Under the pieces are notes generated by a model. It was not told the origin of the DNA. It ran no database searches and saw nothing but the letters and a program-made list of their open reading frames with translations. From Flavobacterium sp. ACN6 (GTDB taxonomy: Bacteria > Bacteroidota > Bacteroidia > Flavobacteriales > Flavobacteriaceae): DNA of 64,000 nucleotides. Both the position numbers and the translations under genes were made by a program. Shown here piece after piece: positions 8,911-16,700 of the stretch. Where the stretch lies: assembly GCF_002304005.1 (NCBI RefSeq), contig NZ_MRCQ01000007.1, forward strand, positions 62,001-126,000, read 5' to 3'. Each line of letters opens with the position of its first letter. Within the stretch, counting starts at the first letter, position 1.

Positions 8911-8980
8911 TTAGCCCTGATCGAAACGGCATCCTTTTGCTCTGGGGTTCAGAGCAAAAGATATAGTGTAGAGCAGGACA
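8911..8980 (+). repeat. dispersed hairpin element, family C (copy 1)
   Basis: The core hairpin CTTTTGCTCTG / CAGAGCAAAAG (8934-8960) is flanked by TAGCCCTGAT and GTAGAGCAGGAC. Related copies are at 14317, 42031, 50632 and 55056. Confidence 0.65.
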
Positions 8981-9022
8981 AAACTTTCTTTTGAAAACGA
9001 AAATAAGCTGCTGCTAAAAAAA

Positions 9023-9988
9023 TTACTGCACCCTAAATTTTTCTCGATATTCAATTGGTTTCATTCCAACCATTTTATAAAATACTTTTCTAAAAGCTTT
9101 TGGATCGTTATAACCAGTTTTTTCGATAATTTCTGAAATAGAAAGCTGGGTTTGTTCCAAGTATTTTTTAGAGCTTTCGACTCTTATATTTTGCAGGTAT
9201 TCAATTGGCGGGATTCCTGTTACTTGTTTAAAACGACGTGTCATGTTTCTGGCGCTTGTCGGAATATCTTTGGTGATTTCTTCGAGCTTTTCTATTGAAT
9301 GATACTGACTTTCAATTTTTTGCTGTAACATGGCAACCAAAGTATCATTATGCAGATGATTAGGTCTAAAAGTGCTAAAATAACTCTGTTTGTATCGATT
9401 TAAATCTATCGAAAATATCTTGGCAATGTTGACAGCCATTTCGTTTCCGCAGAATTTTTGAACCAATAAAATCAATAAATGAAATGTTGAGGTTGATCCC
9501 CCACTGGTGTATAAACTTCCGTCGGCAGTTAGGGTTTCTTCTGGTTTTAGTTTTACCATCGGAAATGCTTTTGTAAAAGCACTGCACGCATCAACGTGTG
9601 TAGTTGCTAATTTTTCGTTGAGCAGGCCAGAAGCGGCAAACAAAAATGCTCCCGTGCAAAAACTTGCCAATTCGGCTCCAGCCTGATGTTGTTTTTGCAG
9701 CCACGGAATGAAATTTTTGTTCTTTTTAATCATTTCACTCATATTGTCAGTCGTGAATGCTGGAATTAAAATTAGGTCTAAAATAATATCTGAGTTTTCA
9801 ATTGTTTTGCTTTCATAACCAAATAAATTTCCCTGATCACTTTGTTCTTTCGATTGAAAAATCATGATATCGAATGGTTTTTCAGCTCCAGAACTGAGTT
9901 TATTTGTCGTTTCAAATACTTCTAAAATAGCCGCAATACTTAATAATTTATAGTCGTGAGGCACGATTAATCCTAATTTCTTGCTCAT
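9023..9988 (-). CDS. GlxA-type transcriptional regulator (DJ-1/PfpI-like domain plus AraC HTH)
   Basis: The start is set at the ATG at 9988 (MSKKLGLIVPHDYK), giving 321 residues; an in-frame TTG at 10024 would add 12 unlikely residues. Residues about 3-180 form a DJ-1/PfpI-like domain with a Cys111 in ELASFCTGAFLFA. Residues about 220-321 are an AraC-type double helix-turn-helix (TSARNMTRRFKQVTGIPP, then ISEIIEKTGYNDPKAFRKVF). Such GlxA-family proteins usually sense small metabolites or control stress and choline-type catabolism. It is divergent from a six-gene VOC/SRPBCC cluster, which it probably controls, and the shared spacer holds a palindrome and a TATTTTTG box for its own promoter. Confidence 0.9.
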   Translation of the reverse strand: MSKKLGLIVPHDYKLLSIAAILEVFETTNKLSSGAEKPFDIMIFQSKEQSDQGNLFGYESKTIENSDIILDLILIPAFTTDNMSEMIKKNKNFIPWLQKQHQAGAELASFCTGAFLFAASGLLNEKLATTHVDACSAFTKAFPMVKLKPEETLTADGSLYTSGGSTSTFHLLILLVQKFCGNEMAVNIAKIFSIDLNRYKQSYFSTFRPNHLHNDTLVAMLQQKIESQYHSIEKLEEITKDIPTSARNMTRRFKQVTGIPPIEYLQNIRVESSKKYLEQTQLSISEIIEKTGYNDPKAFRKVFYKMVGMKPIEYREKFRVQ

Positions 9989-10021
9989 AATATTTCGTGT
10001 TTTTGAAATTTCATATTGAAA

Positions 10022-10029
10022 CAAAAATA
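10022..10029 (-). promoter_or_regulatory. -7 box TATTTTTG of the GlxA-type regulator gene
   Basis: On the minus strand TATTTTTG lies 33 bp before the ATG. The palindrome at 10054-10076 falls in its -35 to -55 region, consistent with autoregulation. Confidence 0.45.
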
Positions 10030-10053
10030 AACAATTTGTCTTAAATGCCCCTA

Positions 10054-10076
10054 AAAATGACTTTTATTGTCATTTT
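10054..10076. promoter_or_regulatory. candidate operator AAAATGAC-N7-GTCATTTT
   Basis: A perfect 8-bp inverted repeat with a 7-bp spacer sits in the middle of the divergent promoter region of the GlxA-type regulator and the VOC/SRPBCC genes. Its position suits a dimeric regulator acting on both sides. The TACATTTG box of the VOC side is at 10095-10102. Confidence 0.5.
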
Positions 10077-10094
10077 AAACTAATCTTAAAAAAT

Positions 10095-10102
10095 TACATT
10101 TG
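10095..10102 (+). promoter_or_regulatory. -7 box TACATTTG of the VOC/SRPBCC cluster
   Basis: Fits TAnnTTTG, 27 bp before the first ATG. No TTG is properly spaced, as expected for an activator-dependent promoter. Confidence 0.45.
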
Positions 10103-10129
10103 TTTTAATTAATTTGTAATTTTATAAAG

Positions 10130-10537
10130 ATGGAAACTAAAATATTCTTAAATCTGGCTGTAAAAGATTTAAATAAAGCAATATCATTTTTTACTGAATT
10201 GGGTTTTTCGTTTAACCCAAAGTTTACAAATGAGAAAGGTACTTGTTTGATAATTGGTAAAAATATAAACGTCATGCTTTTGGTAGAGGAGTTTTATAAA
10301 ACATTTACCAATAAAGAAATTTGTAATACGGCTAAAGCTAGTGAAGTTCTTATTTCTATTTCAATGGAATCACGTGAAAAAGTAGATGATATATTGGAGA
10401 AAGCAGTTAAAGCCGGCGGAACTGATTATATCGAACCAAAGGATTATGGATGGATGTATCAAAGAACTTTCTTAGATATAGACGGACATCATTGGGAAGT
10501 ATTTTTTATGGATGAAAGTCAGATTCCAAATAATTAA
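10130..10537 (+). CDS. VOC family protein (glyoxalase/extradiol dioxygenase fold), copy 1
   Basis: A 135-residue vicinal oxygen chelate protein: it opens with KIFLNLAVKDLNKAISFFTELGFSF, the typical beta-alpha start, and ends with WMYQRTFLDIDGHHWEVFFMD, the last strand with the conserved Asp-Gly-His-x-Trp. Many VOC proteins bind a metal through His/Glu, and this one lacks an obvious complete triad, so it may bind ligands or resist electrophiles rather than act as glyoxalase I. It is a paralogue of the gene at 11484. Only 3 bp separate it from the next SRPBCC gene, so both are probably one transcript under the divergent GlxA-type regulator. Confidence 0.85.
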   Translation: METKIFLNLAVKDLNKAISFFTELGFSFNPKFTNEKGTCLIIGKNINVMLLVEEFYKTFTNKEICNTAKASEVLISISMESREKVDDILEKAVKAGGTDYIEPKDYGWMYQRTFLDIDGHHWEVFFMDESQIPNN

Positions 10538-10540
10538 AAG

Positions 10541-10951
10541 ATGGTTTCGGTACAAATTATAATTAATGCGCCAATAGAGAGAGTTTGGGATTTGTGGACA
10601 TTGCCTGAGCATATTATGAATTGGAATAACGCTTCTGCAGATTGGCACACGCCTTATGTAGAAAATATTTTGAAAACAGGAAGTACGTTTAAATTTACCA
10701 TGGCACTTAAAGACGGAAGTGATGGTTTTGATTTTGAAGGTATTTATACTAAAATCGAAAAATTGTCATTAATAGAATACAAACTTTTGGATGACAGAAC
10801 GGCTAATGTTCGTTTTGAAATTGAAGGGGATAATGTAAAACTTACGGAAACATTTGAACCCACAACAATAGAATTAGCTCAGGTGGAAAAGCAGTTTTGT
10901 GCTGCCATCATCCAGAATTTTAAAAACTACGTTGAAAATTTTAAAGAATAA
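10541..10951 (+). CDS. SRPBCC domain protein (AHSA1/START-like), copy 1
   Basis: A 136-residue START/Bet v 1-like fold. It starts with VQIIINAPIERVWDLWTLPEHIMNWN, the usual first strand with helix, and contains ADWHTPYVEN and GFDFEGIYTKIEK in the sheet, ending in a long C-terminal helix (QFCAAIIQNFKNYVENFKE). These proteins bind a hydrophobic ligand in a cavity or assist Hsp90-like partners; no catalytic residue is evident. It is closely similar in layout to the next gene (shared DWHTPY and FDFEG motifs), so the pair arose by tandem duplication. It follows the first VOC gene by 3 bp. Confidence 0.85.
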   Translation: MVSVQIIINAPIERVWDLWTLPEHIMNWNNASADWHTPYVENILKTGSTFKFTMALKDGSDGFDFEGIYTKIEKLSLIEYKLLDDRTANVRFEIEGDNVKLTETFEPTTIELAQVEKQFCAAIIQNFKNYVENFKE

Positions 10952-10981
10952 TTCAATTTATAAATTGTAAAACAAAATATA

Positions 10982-11386
10982 ATGATCACAGTAAAAAATA
11001 CCGTTAAAGCATCGCTTGAGAAAGTTTGGGAATTTTGGAATAAACCAGAACATGTAAAAAATTGGAGTTTCGCATCTCCAGATTGGCACACTCCTTATGC
11101 AGAATCTGATTTAAGAGAAGGAGGGAAATTTAAATCGACTATGGCTGCAAAAGACGGAAGTATGAGTTTTGATTTTGAAGGCGAATTTACTTTGGTACAA
11201 CCGAACAGCGCACTGCAATATGTTATGGCAGATGGCAGAAAGGTTGAAATCAAATTTACTGAAACTCCAGGCGGTGTTGAAATCATAGAAAGTTTTGATC
11301 CAGAAACGCAAAATCCTGAAGATATGCAGCGTGATGGCTGGCAGGCAATTTTGGATAATTTTAAAAATTACGCAGAAAACAACTAA
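10982..11386 (+). CDS. SRPBCC domain protein (AHSA1/START-like), copy 2
   Basis: A 134-residue tandem paralogue of the previous gene: KASLEKVWEFWNKPEHVKNWS at the N-terminus, PDWHTPYAES, then MSFDFEGEFTLV and a C-terminal helix (GWQAILDNFKNYAENN). The ligand cavity residues differ between the copies, so they may have split ligands. The spacing of 30 bp fits one operon. The 97-bp gap that follows contains short direct repeats (GGTTCAAAGG type) and could end or attenuate the transcript before the second VOC gene. Confidence 0.85.
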   Translation: MITVKNTVKASLEKVWEFWNKPEHVKNWSFASPDWHTPYAESDLREGGKFKSTMAAKDGSMSFDFEGEFTLVQPNSALQYVMADGRKVEIKFTETPGGVEIIESFDPETQNPEDMQRDGWQAILDNFKNYAENN

Positions 11387-11483
11387 ATTGTTTTTTGAGT
11401 TATAAAGGTTCAAAGGTTCAAAGTTACAAAGGTTAAAGTTAAAATTACTTACTAGCATAATATCAAACCAAAAAACAAAAAAA

Positions 11484-11891
11484 ATGACAAAACAAATATG
11501 GTTGAATCTTCCTGTAAAGGATGTAGCAAAAGCGAAAGATTTTTTCTGGAAAATTGGTTTTTCGTTCAATGAACAACATGACACTCCTAGCTCGACGTGC
11601 ATGATTGTAGGCGAAGGACATTTTGTTGTAATGCTTTTTGAAGAGATGCTTTTTTCAAGTTTTTCTCAAAATAGTATTACCGATACTAAAGCGAGTTCAG
11701 AAGTTCTGATTTCGATTGATGCAGAAAATAGGGAGGAGGTAGACAAGTTAGCAGAAAAAGTTGAAGAAGCCGGAGGCACAATTTTTTCTCCTCCTGTAGA
11801 AAGCCAAGGATGGATGTACGGTTTTGGTTTTGCCGATTTAGACGGTCATCGTTGGAATGTTTTATTTATGGATTTTACTAAACTATCGTAA
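11484..11891 (+). CDS. VOC family protein, copy 2
   Basis: A 135-residue paralogue of the VOC gene at 10130. The first unit (QIWLNLPVKDVAKAKDFFWKIGFSF) and the last strand (GFGFADLDGHRWNVLFMD) align well, as does SSEVLISIDAENREEVD in the middle. It is translationally close-coupled to the next SRPBCC gene, whose ATG lies 2 bp after its stop. The repeated order VOC-SRPBCC suggests that the two-gene unit was duplicated as a block. The chemistry is unknown; a role in binding or neutralising a small electrophile is only inference. Confidence 0.85.
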   Translation: MTKQIWLNLPVKDVAKAKDFFWKIGFSFNEQHDTPSSTCMIVGEGHFVVMLFEEMLFSSFSQNSITDTKASSEVLISIDAENREEVDKLAEKVEEAGGTIFSPPVESQGWMYGFGFADLDGHRWNVLFMDFTKLS

Positions 11892-11893
11892 TT

Positions 11894-12331
11894 ATGGAAA
11901 CATTAGAATTTAAAATTAGAATCAAAGCTTCGGCAGAAAAAGTATGGTCGGTTCTATGGAATGATGAAACCTACAGAAAATGGGCAGGAGTTTTTTATGA
12001 AGGATCATATGCAGTAAGTGATTGGAAAGAAGGTGATAAAGTGCAATTTCTTGGGCCTGACGGCGGTGGAATGAATAGTATTATAGAAACTAAAATTCCA
12101 AACGAATACATAGCTTTTAAAAATGCAGGCGAAATCAAGGATTTTAAAGAACAGCCCCTCAACGAAGAATCAAAACAGTGGTTAGGGGCAATGGAAACCT
12201 ATCGATTAATTCAGGATGATGAATTTATAGACTTAATTTGTCAGGTTGATGTCGTCGAACAACATTTGGATTATTTTAAAAATGCGTTTCCAAAAGCCTT
12301 GGAAATAATAAAAGAATTATCCGAGAAGTAA
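11894..12331 (+). CDS. SRPBCC domain protein, copy 3 (divergent)
   Basis: A 145-residue START-like protein with a typical N-terminus (FKIRIKASAEKVWSVLWNDETYRKWAG) and a long C-terminal helix (YFKNAFPKALEIIKELSEK). It is much less similar to the two upstream copies and resembles the activator of Hsp90 ATPase/ATPase-like group more generally: a W-E-G-D-K turn (DWKEGDKVQFLGPDG) precedes the second strand. The start codon is 2 bp beyond the stop of the VOC gene, so translation is probably coupled. Confidence 0.82.
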   Translation: METLEFKIRIKASAEKVWSVLWNDETYRKWAGVFYEGSYAVSDWKEGDKVQFLGPDGGGMNSIIETKIPNEYIAFKNAGEIKDFKEQPLNEESKQWLGAMETYRLIQDDEFIDLICQVDVVEQHLDYFKNAFPKALEIIKELSEK

Positions 12332-12366
12332 AACAGACATACAATTAACAATTAATAAAAAAGATC

Positions 12367-12807
12367 ATGGCAGCAGTAAACCCTTATTTAATGTTTAACG
12401 GAACGTGCGAAGAAGCATTTCTGTTTTATAAATCAGTTTTTGGTGGAGAATTTCCATACATGGGAAGATATAAAGACGCACCGGCAGAAGAAGGTGAACA
12501 ACTTTCTGAGGAAGCTCAAAATAGAATCATGCACGTATCACTCCCAATTGGAAACACCATTTTAATGGGAAGTGACAGTCATCCAAGGTATGGAGATGTT
12601 GGTTTTGGCGATAATTTTTCAATTTCAATCAATACAGAAAGTAGAGAAGAAGCTGATAAAATTTTTACTGGACTTTCTGCAGGAGGAAAGGTAGAAATGG
12701 CGATGAATGACACTTTCTGGGGATCTTACTTCGGAATGTTTAAAGACAAATTTGGAGTAAACTGGATGGTGAGTTTTGATAAAAATCAGCCATCAGGAGA
12801 ATTTTAA
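12367..12807 (+). CDS. VOC family protein of PhnB/3-demethylubiquinone-methyltransferase-like type
   Basis: A 146-residue protein starting with VNPYLMFNGTCEEAFLFYKSVFGGEF, the hallmark of the PhnB-like VOC branch, with EAQNRIMHVSLPIGNTILMGSD in the centre and GSYFGMFKDKFGVNWMVSFD at the end. This branch is often named 3-demethylubiquinone-9 3-methyltransferase, but no methyltransferase motif exists and the activity is not known. It closes the VOC/SRPBCC cluster. Such genes commonly occur with SRPBCC genes and ArsR regulators in other bacteria, which supports a joint function. Confidence 0.87.
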   Translation: MAAVNPYLMFNGTCEEAFLFYKSVFGGEFPYMGRYKDAPAEEGEQLSEEAQNRIMHVSLPIGNTILMGSDSHPRYGDVGFGDNFSISINTESREEADKIFTGLSAGGKVEMAMNDTFWGSYFGMFKDKFGVNWMVSFDKNQPSGEF

Positions 12808-12959
12808 AGTTAGGTAATTTTAATAGTAGAACATAATTGTTAAATTACTTGTAAAAGCACATGAAAATGTGCTTTTACGTTTCAAAAAAACAATGATTAT
12901 TCTTTTTTATCAACGAGAGATTGTCGATTTTTGTCGCTTCAAAATCAATAAAAGGAAAA

Positions 12960-14189
12960 ATGGCGATAGAAGATAAAGAGATAATTTTATTAAAAGTTTC
13001 AGGACACGATAAAATTGGGGTTACAGCAGGTTTAACGGCTGTATTAGCTGCTTATGATGCTAATATTTTGGATATAGGCCAAGCCGATATTCATGATACA
13101 CTGTCACTTGGAATTTTATTCGAGATTGAAGCGGGATCTTCCTCTGGACCTGTTTTAAAAGACCTTTTGTTTAAAGCGTATGAATTGGAAATCAAAGTCA
13201 AATTTATTCCAATCTCTATAGATGATTACGAAAAGTGGGTAAAATCACAATCGAAACAGCGTTATATTATAAATATTTTGGGCGAAAAACTGGCGGCGTC
13301 ACAATTGGCAGCGGTAACCAAAATAATGTCAGATCAAAACCTAAATATCGATTCGATCATCAGATTAACAGGAAGAACTTCTATTGTCGAAAAAGAACAA
13401 TATCCGCGTTCTTGTATTCAATTGTCTGTAACAGGCGAAATTGTAAACAAGATCATCATGACGGCAAGTTTCATGGAAATTTCCAGAACACTTAACGTCG
13501 ACATTTCTTTCCAAGAAGATAATATTTACAGAAGAAACCGCCGTCTGGTTTGTTTCGATATGGATTCAACTTTAATCCAAACCGAAGTAATCGACGAGCT
13601 GGCAGAACTTAACGGAGTAGGAGAACAAGTAAGAGCCATTACAGAATCGGCAATGAATGGTGAAATTGATTTCAACGAAAGTTTCAAGCAGCGTATGGCA
13701 TTGCTAGAAGGTTTAAGCGAAGAAGTTTTACAAAACGTTGCTGTCAATTTACCAATAACACAAGGCGCTCATCGTTTAATGAAAGCCCTAAAATACTACG
13801 GCTACAAAACGGCAATCCTTTCTGGAGGATTTACTTATTTTGGAGAATATCTTCAAAAAGAATTAGGAATAGATTACGTTCATGCCAATCAATTAGAAAT
13901 AAAAGACGGAAAACTAACCGGTAAATATATTGGTGATATTGTAGACGGTCAAAAAAAAGCCGAATTCTTAAAAGCAATTGCAGAAAAAGAAGGAATCCAC
14001 ATTAACCAAACTATTGCGGTTGGAGACGGTGCAAACGACTTGCCTATGCTAAATTTAGCGGGTCTTGGAATTGCTTTTCACGCCAAACCAAAAGTAAAAG
14101 AAAGTGCCTCAACTTCCATTTCAAGTTTAGGACTTGATGGTGTTTTATACCTTTTAGGATATCACGATCGATATATTGATATGATGTAA
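12960..14189 (+). CDS. serB: phosphoserine phosphatase with two N-terminal ACT-like domains
   Basis: The ATG at 12960, after AAAGGAAAA, gives 409 residues; an upstream TTG at 12921 would add 13 unlikely residues. Residues about 5-190 hold two ACT-type regulatory repeats (VSGHDKIGVTAGLTAVLA at the start). The HAD phosphatase follows, with the nucleophile motif DMDST (Asp200, Asp202), SGGFTYF, and GDGANDLPML near the end. It dephosphorylates phosphoserine in the last step of serine synthesis. The ACT domains suggest feedback control by an amino acid. The gene is monocistronic and followed by a repeat and a terminator. Confidence 0.93.
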   Translation: MAIEDKEIILLKVSGHDKIGVTAGLTAVLAAYDANILDIGQADIHDTLSLGILFEIEAGSSSGPVLKDLLFKAYELEIKVKFIPISIDDYEKWVKSQSKQRYIINILGEKLAASQLAAVTKIMSDQNLNIDSIIRLTGRTSIVEKEQYPRSCIQLSVTGEIVNKIIMTASFMEISRTLNVDISFQEDNIYRRNRRLVCFDMDSTLIQTEVIDELAELNGVGEQVRAITESAMNGEIDFNESFKQRMALLEGLSEEVLQNVAVNLPITQGAHRLMKALKYYGYKTAILSGGFTYFGEYLQKELGIDYVHANQLEIKDGKLTGKYIGDIVDGQKKAEFLKAIAEKEGIHINQTIAVGDGANDLPMLNLAGLGIAFHAKPKVKESASTSISSLGLDGVLYLLGYHDRYIDMM

Positions 14190-14198
14190 TAAACGTTT

Positions 14199-14262
14199 GT
14201 CACCCTGAGCGAAGTCGAAGGGCATTCGTGTCGAAAATGGCTTCGACTTCGCTCAGCCTGAC
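14199..14262. repeat. dispersed inverted repeat, family B (copy 1)
   Basis: GTCACCCTGAGCGAAGTCGA and the near-complementary TCGACTTCGCTCAGCCTGAC flank a 20-bp loop. A second copy in opposite orientation is at 50532-50597. Confidence 0.7.
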
Positions 14263-14278
14263 AATCAAATCAAAACAA

Positions 14279-14314
14279 AAAACCTTAGTTCATCATTTGA
14301 ATTAAGGTTTTTTT
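14279..14314 (+). terminator. serB terminator
   Basis: AAACCTTA and TAAGGTTT stem with an AATT-containing loop, followed by a T run. Confidence 0.65.
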
Positions 14315-14316
14315 AT

Positions 14317-14411
14317 GGGCATATCCCGCCAGAAAAAGGCGGGTCGGGCTATCCGTTTCAATCTTTTGTGCCGAACCCCGGCACAAAAGGATTTCCACTT
14401 CTATCCCTTAT
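14317..14411 (-). repeat. dispersed hairpin element, family C (copy 2)
   Basis: Core hairpin CTTTTGTGCCG / CGGCACAAAAG, flanked by GGGCTATCCGTTTCAAT and TTCCACTTCTATCCCT. It is inverted relative to copies 1, 4 and 5. Confidence 0.65.
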
Positions 14412-14483
14412 GCGATTTAGTGGAATTAGCATTTTAAAAGTTCTTCAAATTAATAAAGAAAAAATACATTAGAATTATTTGAA

Positions 14484-14622
14484 TAGCCTCCAGCTTTAGC
14501 TGGAGCAATAAATAGTAAAGCATCTAAAGGCTTTAGCCAAATTATTTAGCAATGTAGTATTCGGCTAAAGCCATTGAGTAAATCAATTTTTCTACCACTA
14601 GCTAAAGCTAGTGGTAATTCAG
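14484..14622. repeat. REP-like element, family A (copy 1)
   Basis: Contains CTCCAGCTTTAGCTGGAG at its left end, an internal pair GGCTTTAGCC / GGCTAAAGCC, and an inverted ACTAGCTAAAGCTAGT at its right end. A matching copy is at 50388-50515. No coding potential. Confidence 0.65.
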
Positions 14623-14678
14623 TAGAAAGTTGTAATTCTGAGGAACGAAGAATCACACAGGAAATTCGGCAGTCAAAA

Positions 14679-14918
14679 TTATTCTCTCGACTCCAACTCC
14701 TTTTTCATTTCCTTCAAAGTATTCATATTCAAAATAAAAATAGGAAGCAATGCAATCGGAATAACATTAGAAGCACTAAAGCCTTTATTAGCGACAAGAA
14801 ATATATTAAGGCCAAATAAAAGAAGCAATACAACTCCAAAAAGGTAAGTCACTGTTTTTAATGATTTTTGAGTCTTGATTAATTCCTCATTACTCATTTC
14901 GCTAAAATTCTTTTTCAT
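14679..14918 (-). CDS. small two-helix membrane protein, 79 aa
   Basis: The ATG at 14918 is preferred over a TTG at 14933. Two hydrophobic segments (about 21-42 and 50-68) are separated by a short polar loop; both ends are rich in Lys and Glu (MKKNFSEMSNEELIKTQKSLK, and LKEMKKELESRE at the C-terminus). Relatives in Flavobacterium are sometimes called redox-active disulfide protein 2, but this sequence has no cysteine, so the name is not justified. It follows the GH3 gene by 16 bp in the same direction and is probably in its operon. Function unknown. Confidence 0.7.
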   Translation of the reverse strand: MKKNFSEMSNEELIKTQKSLKTVTYLFGVVLLLLFGLNIFLVANKGFSASNVIPIALLPIFILNMNTLKEMKKELESRE

Positions 14919-14934
14919 TTTAGTTTGGTACAAA

Positions 14935-16458
14935 TTAAACTTTAATAGATTGCATCTCCTTCAACTGTTCCAAATAATCTCTCTGATTCGAAAGTCTCGG
15001 AATCTTATGCTGTCCGCCCAATTTATCACGTTCCTTTAACCAATCGTAAAATAAGTTCTCACGCGCTACATTAATCACCAGCGGATTTAAAGTCATATTA
15101 TTATAGCGTTTTGCTTCGTAATCAGAATTTAAAGTCTGTAAAGTTTCATCAAGGACTTTTTGGAAAAGACCAACATCAGAAGGTCTTTTCTTAAATTCGA
15201 TCATCCATTCGTGCGCACCTTTTTCTTTGTCCTGCATAAAAATAGGGGCAACCGTATAATCGATTACTTCGGTTTGAGTAATCTGGCAGGCTTTTGCAAT
15301 TGCCTGATCGGTATTTTCGACCATTAATTCTTCACCAAAAACATTTATATGATGTTTCGTTCTTCCAGTAACTCTAATTCTATAAGGGTTTAAAGAAGTA
15401 AAACGAACCGTATCGCCAATCAAATAACGCCACAGGCCAGAATTCGTAGTAATAACAATTGCGTAGTTTTTATTCAATTCAACATCGGCCAAACGAATTA
15501 CTTTTTGATTCGGAGTTCCAAAAGTATCCATTGGAATAAATTCATAGAAAATTCCGTAATCCAGCATCAGCAATAAATCGCTTGAATTATTCAAATCCTG
15601 AATCGCAAAGAAACCTTCAGAGGCATTGTAAATTTCGTAGTATTTAAAATCTTTACTTGGTAAAATTTTCTTGTATTGCTCTTTATACGGAGAAAAACTC
15701 ACACCGCCATGAAAGTAAACTTCAAGATTTGGCCAAATTTCTAATAAACTCTGCTTTCCTGTGTTTTCTAAAACCTTATTCATTAAAACCAGCATCCAGG
15801 AAGGAACTCCCGCAAAACTGGTTACATTTTCATTTTTAGTTTCATTAATAATCGCAGCCATTTTAGTTTCCCATTCGCTCATTAACGAAGTTTTACTGCT
15901 TGGTGTACTGCTGAATTCGGCCCAAATTGGCATATTTTCAATCAAAATTGCCGATAAATCTCCAAAGAAAGTATTGTTGTTTTCGTAAATCTGAGAGCTT
16001 CCGCCCAAACGAAGACTTTTTCCTAAAAACAGTTCAGAATCTTCATTATTGTTCAAGTAAAGGCATAAAAGATCTTTACTGCCTTTGTAATGGCAATCTT
16101 CCAGCGCCTCCGTACTAACGGGAATAAATTTACTTTTTGCATTTGTTGTACCGCTCGATTTAGCAAACCATTTAATAGGAGTTTCCCAAAAAACGTTTTG
16201 TTCGCCTAAACGCGTGCGTTCAATCAGTGGCTGCAGTTCCTCATAAGTTGCAATTGGAACTCTTTCTGCAAAGGTTTGATAGGAGTTTATACTCGAAAAT
16301 TCATATTGTTTTCCAATAACAGTATTTTCAGATGCCGTCAATAAGTTGTGCAGTAATTCTTCTTGAACTTCATTTGGATATTTTAAAAAAAGTTCTATTT
16401 GATGGATCCTTTGTTTAAGAACCCAAGATGCAAACGAATTGATTATAGATAGTGGCAT
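14935..16458 (-). CDS. GH3 auxin-responsive promoter family protein (acyl-adenylate/amide-forming enzyme)
   Basis: A 507-residue protein of the bacterial GH3 branch of the adenylate-forming superfamily. Landmarks are an adenylate-binding Ser/Thr-rich loop WFAKSSGTTNAKSKFIPVS (about 112-130), YNASEGFFAIQ (about 275-285), and GLWRYLIGDTVRF with RVTGRTKHHINVFGEELM (about 345-380). In plants GH3 enzymes conjugate amino acids to acyl substrates by way of an acyl-AMP; the bacterial substrates are unknown. Bacteroidetes often carry one such gene. It leads a two-gene unit with the small membrane protein downstream. Confidence 0.88.
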   Translation of the reverse strand: MPLSIINSFASWVLKQRIHQIELFLKYPNEVQEELLHNLLTASENTVIGKQYEFSSINSYQTFAERVPIATYEELQPLIERTRLGEQNVFWETPIKWFAKSSGTTNAKSKFIPVSTEALEDCHYKGSKDLLCLYLNNNEDSELFLGKSLRLGGSSQIYENNNTFFGDLSAILIENMPIWAEFSSTPSSKTSLMSEWETKMAAIINETKNENVTSFAGVPSWMLVLMNKVLENTGKQSLLEIWPNLEVYFHGGVSFSPYKEQYKKILPSKDFKYYEIYNASEGFFAIQDLNNSSDLLLMLDYGIFYEFIPMDTFGTPNQKVIRLADVELNKNYAIVITTNSGLWRYLIGDTVRFTSLNPYRIRVTGRTKHHINVFGEELMVENTDQAIAKACQITQTEVIDYTVAPIFMQDKEKGAHEWMIEFKKRPSDVGLFQKVLDETLQTLNSDYEAKRYNNMTLNPLVINVARENLFYDWLKERDKLGGQHKIPRLSNQRDYLEQLKEMQSIKV

Positions 16459-16530
16459 GAATTTGTTTTTAAGATTGCTGATTTTAGGTTTTTAAATTCT
16501 ACAAACATTGTAAAAACAAAAAACTTAAAA

Positions 16531-16561
16531 TTTGAATATCGAGAGACAAATAGTAACTTTG
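16531..16561 (+). promoter_or_regulatory. promoter TTTG-N19-TAACTTTG before the DUF2797 gene
   Basis: TTTG at 16531-16534 and TAACTTTG at 16554-16561 on the plus strand are consensus-like. The resulting leader of about 130 nt has a small hairpin (ATTCTAC / GTAGAAT, 16617-16637). Confidence 0.55.
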
Positions 16562-16700
16562 TCCTCATATCAAAAATAGTATTTTTTTGTAAAAAACAAT
16601 CCGATTTCTAGTAAAGATTCTACATAGTAAGTAGAATTTTAACACTAAAAATTTTAATTCTTTTTGATAAATCTAAATCAGCAATAAAAATAAAAAGCGA

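Noticed and set aside
11111..11602. 163-codon minus-strand frame across the SRPBCC and VOC genes
   Set aside because: It overlaps two well-supported genes and the sequence looks like a frame shadow with Phe/Asn/Cys-rich composition.
12367..12807. 3-demethylubiquinone methyltransferase
   Set aside because: No SAM-binding motif; the sequence is a VOC-fold protein.
14200..14262. Rho-independent terminator for serB
   Set aside because: The family B repeat recurs at 50532 without a gene end, and a better serB terminator follows at 14279.
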